From Campylobacterota bacterium (GTDB lineage: Bacteria; Campylobacterota; Campylobacteria; Campylobacterales; Sulfurimonadaceae): DNA of 64,000 bases. The notes beneath the pieces are model-generated. The model had not been told where the DNA came from, searched no databases, and saw only the letters and a list, made by a program, of their open reading frames with translations. Positions within the stretch are counted from its first letter, which is position 1, and each line of letters starts with the position of its first letter. Below, in pieces: positions 62,334 to 64,000 of the stretch. The stretch covers positions 234,674-298,673 of the forward strand of contig JBFMGG010000006.1 in assembly GCA_040752835.1 (NCBI GenBank). The letters run 5' to 3'. The position numbers were made by a program, and so were the translations under genes.

Positions 62334-62846
62334 ATGTACAACAAAGTCATTTTGGTCGGAAACCTCACCCGCGATGTCGAACTACGATATTCGCAGAACG
62401 GTTCGGCGATTGCAAAAACCGCCATCGCAACCAGTCGTAAATTTACGATGAACGGCGAGAAAAAAGAGGAGACATGTTTTGTCGACATCACTTTTTTCGG
62501 CCGCTCGGGTGAAGTAGCCAACCAATACCTTCGCAAAGGCTCCAAAATCCTCGTCGAGGGACGGCTCCAGTTCGAACAGTGGGTTGACCAGCAAAGCGGC
62601 CAGAAGCGCTCCAAGCACTCCGTCATCGTCGAGACGATGCAAATGCTCGACTCGCGCGGCGAAGGCGGTTCTCAGGGCGGGTATAACGAATACTCCGACA
62701 ACGGCGCAAGCTACGGGGGGGGCTATGAAGCTCCGGCTCCGAAAGCCTACAATCCGCCTCCGGCGTATTCGAAACCCGCTCCGGCACGAATGCCTGAAAA
62801 CAATCTCCCCGAGATTGATATCAACGAAGACGAAATTCCGTTTTAA
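62334..62846 (+). CDS. ssb: Single-stranded DNA-binding protein
   Basis: 170 residues. OB-fold (1-110: MYNKVILVGNLTRDVELRYSQNGSAIAKTAIATSRKF, FFGRSGEVANQYLRKGSKILVEGRLQFEQW), a Gly/Pro/Ala-rich linker, and the acidic tip DINEDEIPF that docks partner proteins. Middle gene of the S6-SSB-S18 operon. Confidence 0.96.
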   Translation: MYNKVILVGNLTRDVELRYSQNGSAIAKTAIATSRKFTMNGEKKEETCFVDITFFGRSGEVANQYLRKGSKILVEGRLQFEQWVDQQSGQKRSKHSVIVETMQMLDSRGEGGSQGGYNEYSDNGASYGGGYEAPAPKAYNPPPAYSKPAPARMPENNLPEIDINEDEIPF

Positions 62847-62867
62847 CGAAAGTACAAGGATAGAACC

Positions 62868-63131
62868 ATGTCAGAAAAAAGAAAATACAAAAAACGCTAT
62901 TGCAAATACTGCGAAGCCAAAGTTGATTACATCGATTACAAAGACGTCGCGTCTTTGAAATACTCGCTCTCCGAGCGCTATAAAATCATGCCACGCCGTT
63001 TGACAGGCAACTGCAAACGCCACCAGGACATGGTAACCATCGCGATCAAACAAGCGCGTGCGGCTGCCCTCGTTCCGTATACCGTATCACGCAAAGTGGT
63101 AGCGGGCGCTCCATTCGAAGAAATTCGTTAA
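62868..63131 (+). CDS. rpsR: 30S ribosomal protein bS18
   Basis: 87 residues. [15 protein letters not shown] keeps a CxxC pair (zinc-type S18), and [31 protein letters not shown] is the conserved core. Binds S6 on the platform. Last gene of the operon. Confidence 0.96.
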   Translation: MSEKRKYKKRYCKYCEAKVDYIDYKDVASLKYSLSERYKIMPRRLTGNCKRHQDMVTIAIKQARAAALVPYTVSRKVVAGAPFEEIR

Positions 63132-63141
63132 GCCCTCTTCT

Positions 63142-63164
63142 TATACCGGCATGCAGCCGGTATA
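63142..63164 (+). terminator. Terminator-like hairpin after rpsR
   Basis: TATACCGGC-ATGCA-GCCGGTATA, a perfect 9-bp stem 10 nt after rpsR. The following sequence is pyrimidine-rich rather than a T-run, so strength is uncertain. Confidence 0.6.
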
Positions 63165-63208
63165 AACTTCTCCCTCTCTACTCGTCAAACCTTTTTAATC
63201 AACAATGA

Positions 63209-63774
63209 TCAATCCATCCAACGTCTGGGATCGTACCCGTCAGTAGGACGTTTGACTTCGGCTTTGTTCAATTGCTTTATCATCGTAACAACATCGGCTC
63301 CGTCTACAAAACTTTTCTCATTCGAACCGTTCTGATACCTAACGAATCCATGCCGCTCATAAAAGCGTATTGCGGGCGAATCAGAAACCACAGACACGCT
63401 TATCCGCTCATATAAAGCACCCGCTTCGATCAGCAGTTGGGACATCATTTCCGAACCGATACCGCGCCCTCTGAACTCTGGAAGGACGGCAATCATGAGG
63501 ATGGGAGAGTTGTATCATCTATGTATCCGTTTGAACCGTGATCGGCATTCAGACGACGTATCCAGACAGCTCCTGCAAGCTGATTGTCGACTAGGGCATA
63601 TAACCCCAAATCTTTGCTTGTAAAGCCGTAAAACGCTTCATAAATAGCCAGTTTCGGAAGATCGGCTAATGACTTCTTGACTTCATCCAGCCTCATGGCG
63701 TAATAAAGCATGTCAGTGACAATTTTTTGTTCGGATGATCTGAGAAAATATAAGCTAGTATTCATAAGCGGCAT
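63209..63774 (-). pseudogene. GNAT acetyltransferase split by a frameshift
   Basis: Two overlapping frames together give one GNAT protein of about 188 residues. The N-terminal part (63493-63774) ends ...AVWIRRLNADHGSNGYIDDTTLP then runs out of frame to a stop. The C-terminal part (63209-63496) contains the acetyl-CoA loop MIAVLPEFRGRGIGSEMM and FYERHGFVRY. Reading the C-terminal frame upstream of its ATG gives SPIL, which completes the usual SPILMIAVLPEFRGRGIGS pattern, so one base was gained or lost near 63500-63530. Could be a decayed gene or a sequencing error. Confidence 0.8.
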
Positions 63775-63883
63775 TATATCAGGATAGGGAAAAGAATGAC
63801 GGAGATGATCAGTAAAGAGAAGTTGTGATTGTAATTTTTAGGACGGGATATTATAAATTGTAGTTAGAGTTAGAATCTTGCGG

Positions 63884-64000
63884 CCTGGCGGCGACCTACG
63901 TTTCCACACCTGAAAGGTGCAGTATTATGAGCGAAGAGGGTCTTAGCTTCCGGGTTCGGAATGGGGCCGGGCGTTTCCCCCTCTCTATAGCCACCAGAGC
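63884..64000 (-). rRNA. rrf: 5S ribosomal RNA, at window edge
   Basis: Minus strand contains the 5S landmarks GGTGGCTATAGAGAGGGGGA, CCCGGCCCCATTCCGAACCCGG, GAAGCTAAGACCCTCTTCG and GGAAACGTAGGTCGCCGCCAGGC. The 5' end lies at or within a few bases of the window edge, so it may be incomplete. The rRNA operon continues to the right, outside the window. The 110-bp stretch before it has no gene. Confidence 0.92.

Overview
The window looks like the chromosome of a Campylobacterota (epsilonproteobacterial) bacterium, most like Sulfuricurvum/Sulfurimonas relatives. This rests on gene content and order: a UPF0323-type lipoprotein beside an ATP-grasp enzyme, flgM-flgN-like-flgK under a sigma-28-like promoter, flgI under a sigma-54-like promoter, rpsF-ssb-rpsR, rnr-holA, and a short Sua5-family protein. 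The genus is inferred; no rRNA beyond a terminal 5S gene is present.

Core part 1 (1-33.4 kb). Leftward genes encode an acetate-type symporter (ActP, cut by the window edge), its DUF485 partner, an OprD-like porin and a two-component system. Rightward genes follow: ppiB-queH, fabZ-lpxA-clpX-mreB-mreC, carB, a Sua5-like gene and a lipoprotein/ATP-grasp/ferredoxin trio. Next is a leftward flagellar block with rsmD, then a large CHASE-PAS-GAF-GGDEF-EAL protein, an exonuclease, murA, purL, an apparently exported Hsp20, an EAL-HDOD protein and greA.

Mobile element (about 33.4-58.35 kb). This part is visibly more AT-rich and holds a tyrosine integrase, a Fic protein, a repressor with a lambda-like switch region, Rep-like genes, a MobF relaxase-helicase, topoisomerase I/III, a coupling protein (TraD), a ribbon-helix-helix accessory protein, several exported envelope proteins, ArdC antirestriction, and a ParA/RHH partition pair. 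No VirB/Tra mating-channel genes are seen, so it is best read as an integrative mobilizable element carrying its own coupling protein, or an integrated plasmid. A near-perfect 17-bp direct repeat (33433-33449, 58331-58347) is the best boundary candidate. Noncoding structure is rich: seven copies of a TTTGAATAG-type motif before leftward units, a promoter-operator switch at 37.87-37.91 kb, spaced palindromes in the Rep-like gene, an oriT candidate at 51.4-51.7 kb, and two very long imperfect palindromes with a shared core that flank ardC.

Core part 2 (58.5-64 kb): a small conserved gene, rnr, holA, rpsF-ssb-rpsR, a frameshifted GNAT acetyltransferase, and a 5S rRNA gene at the edge.
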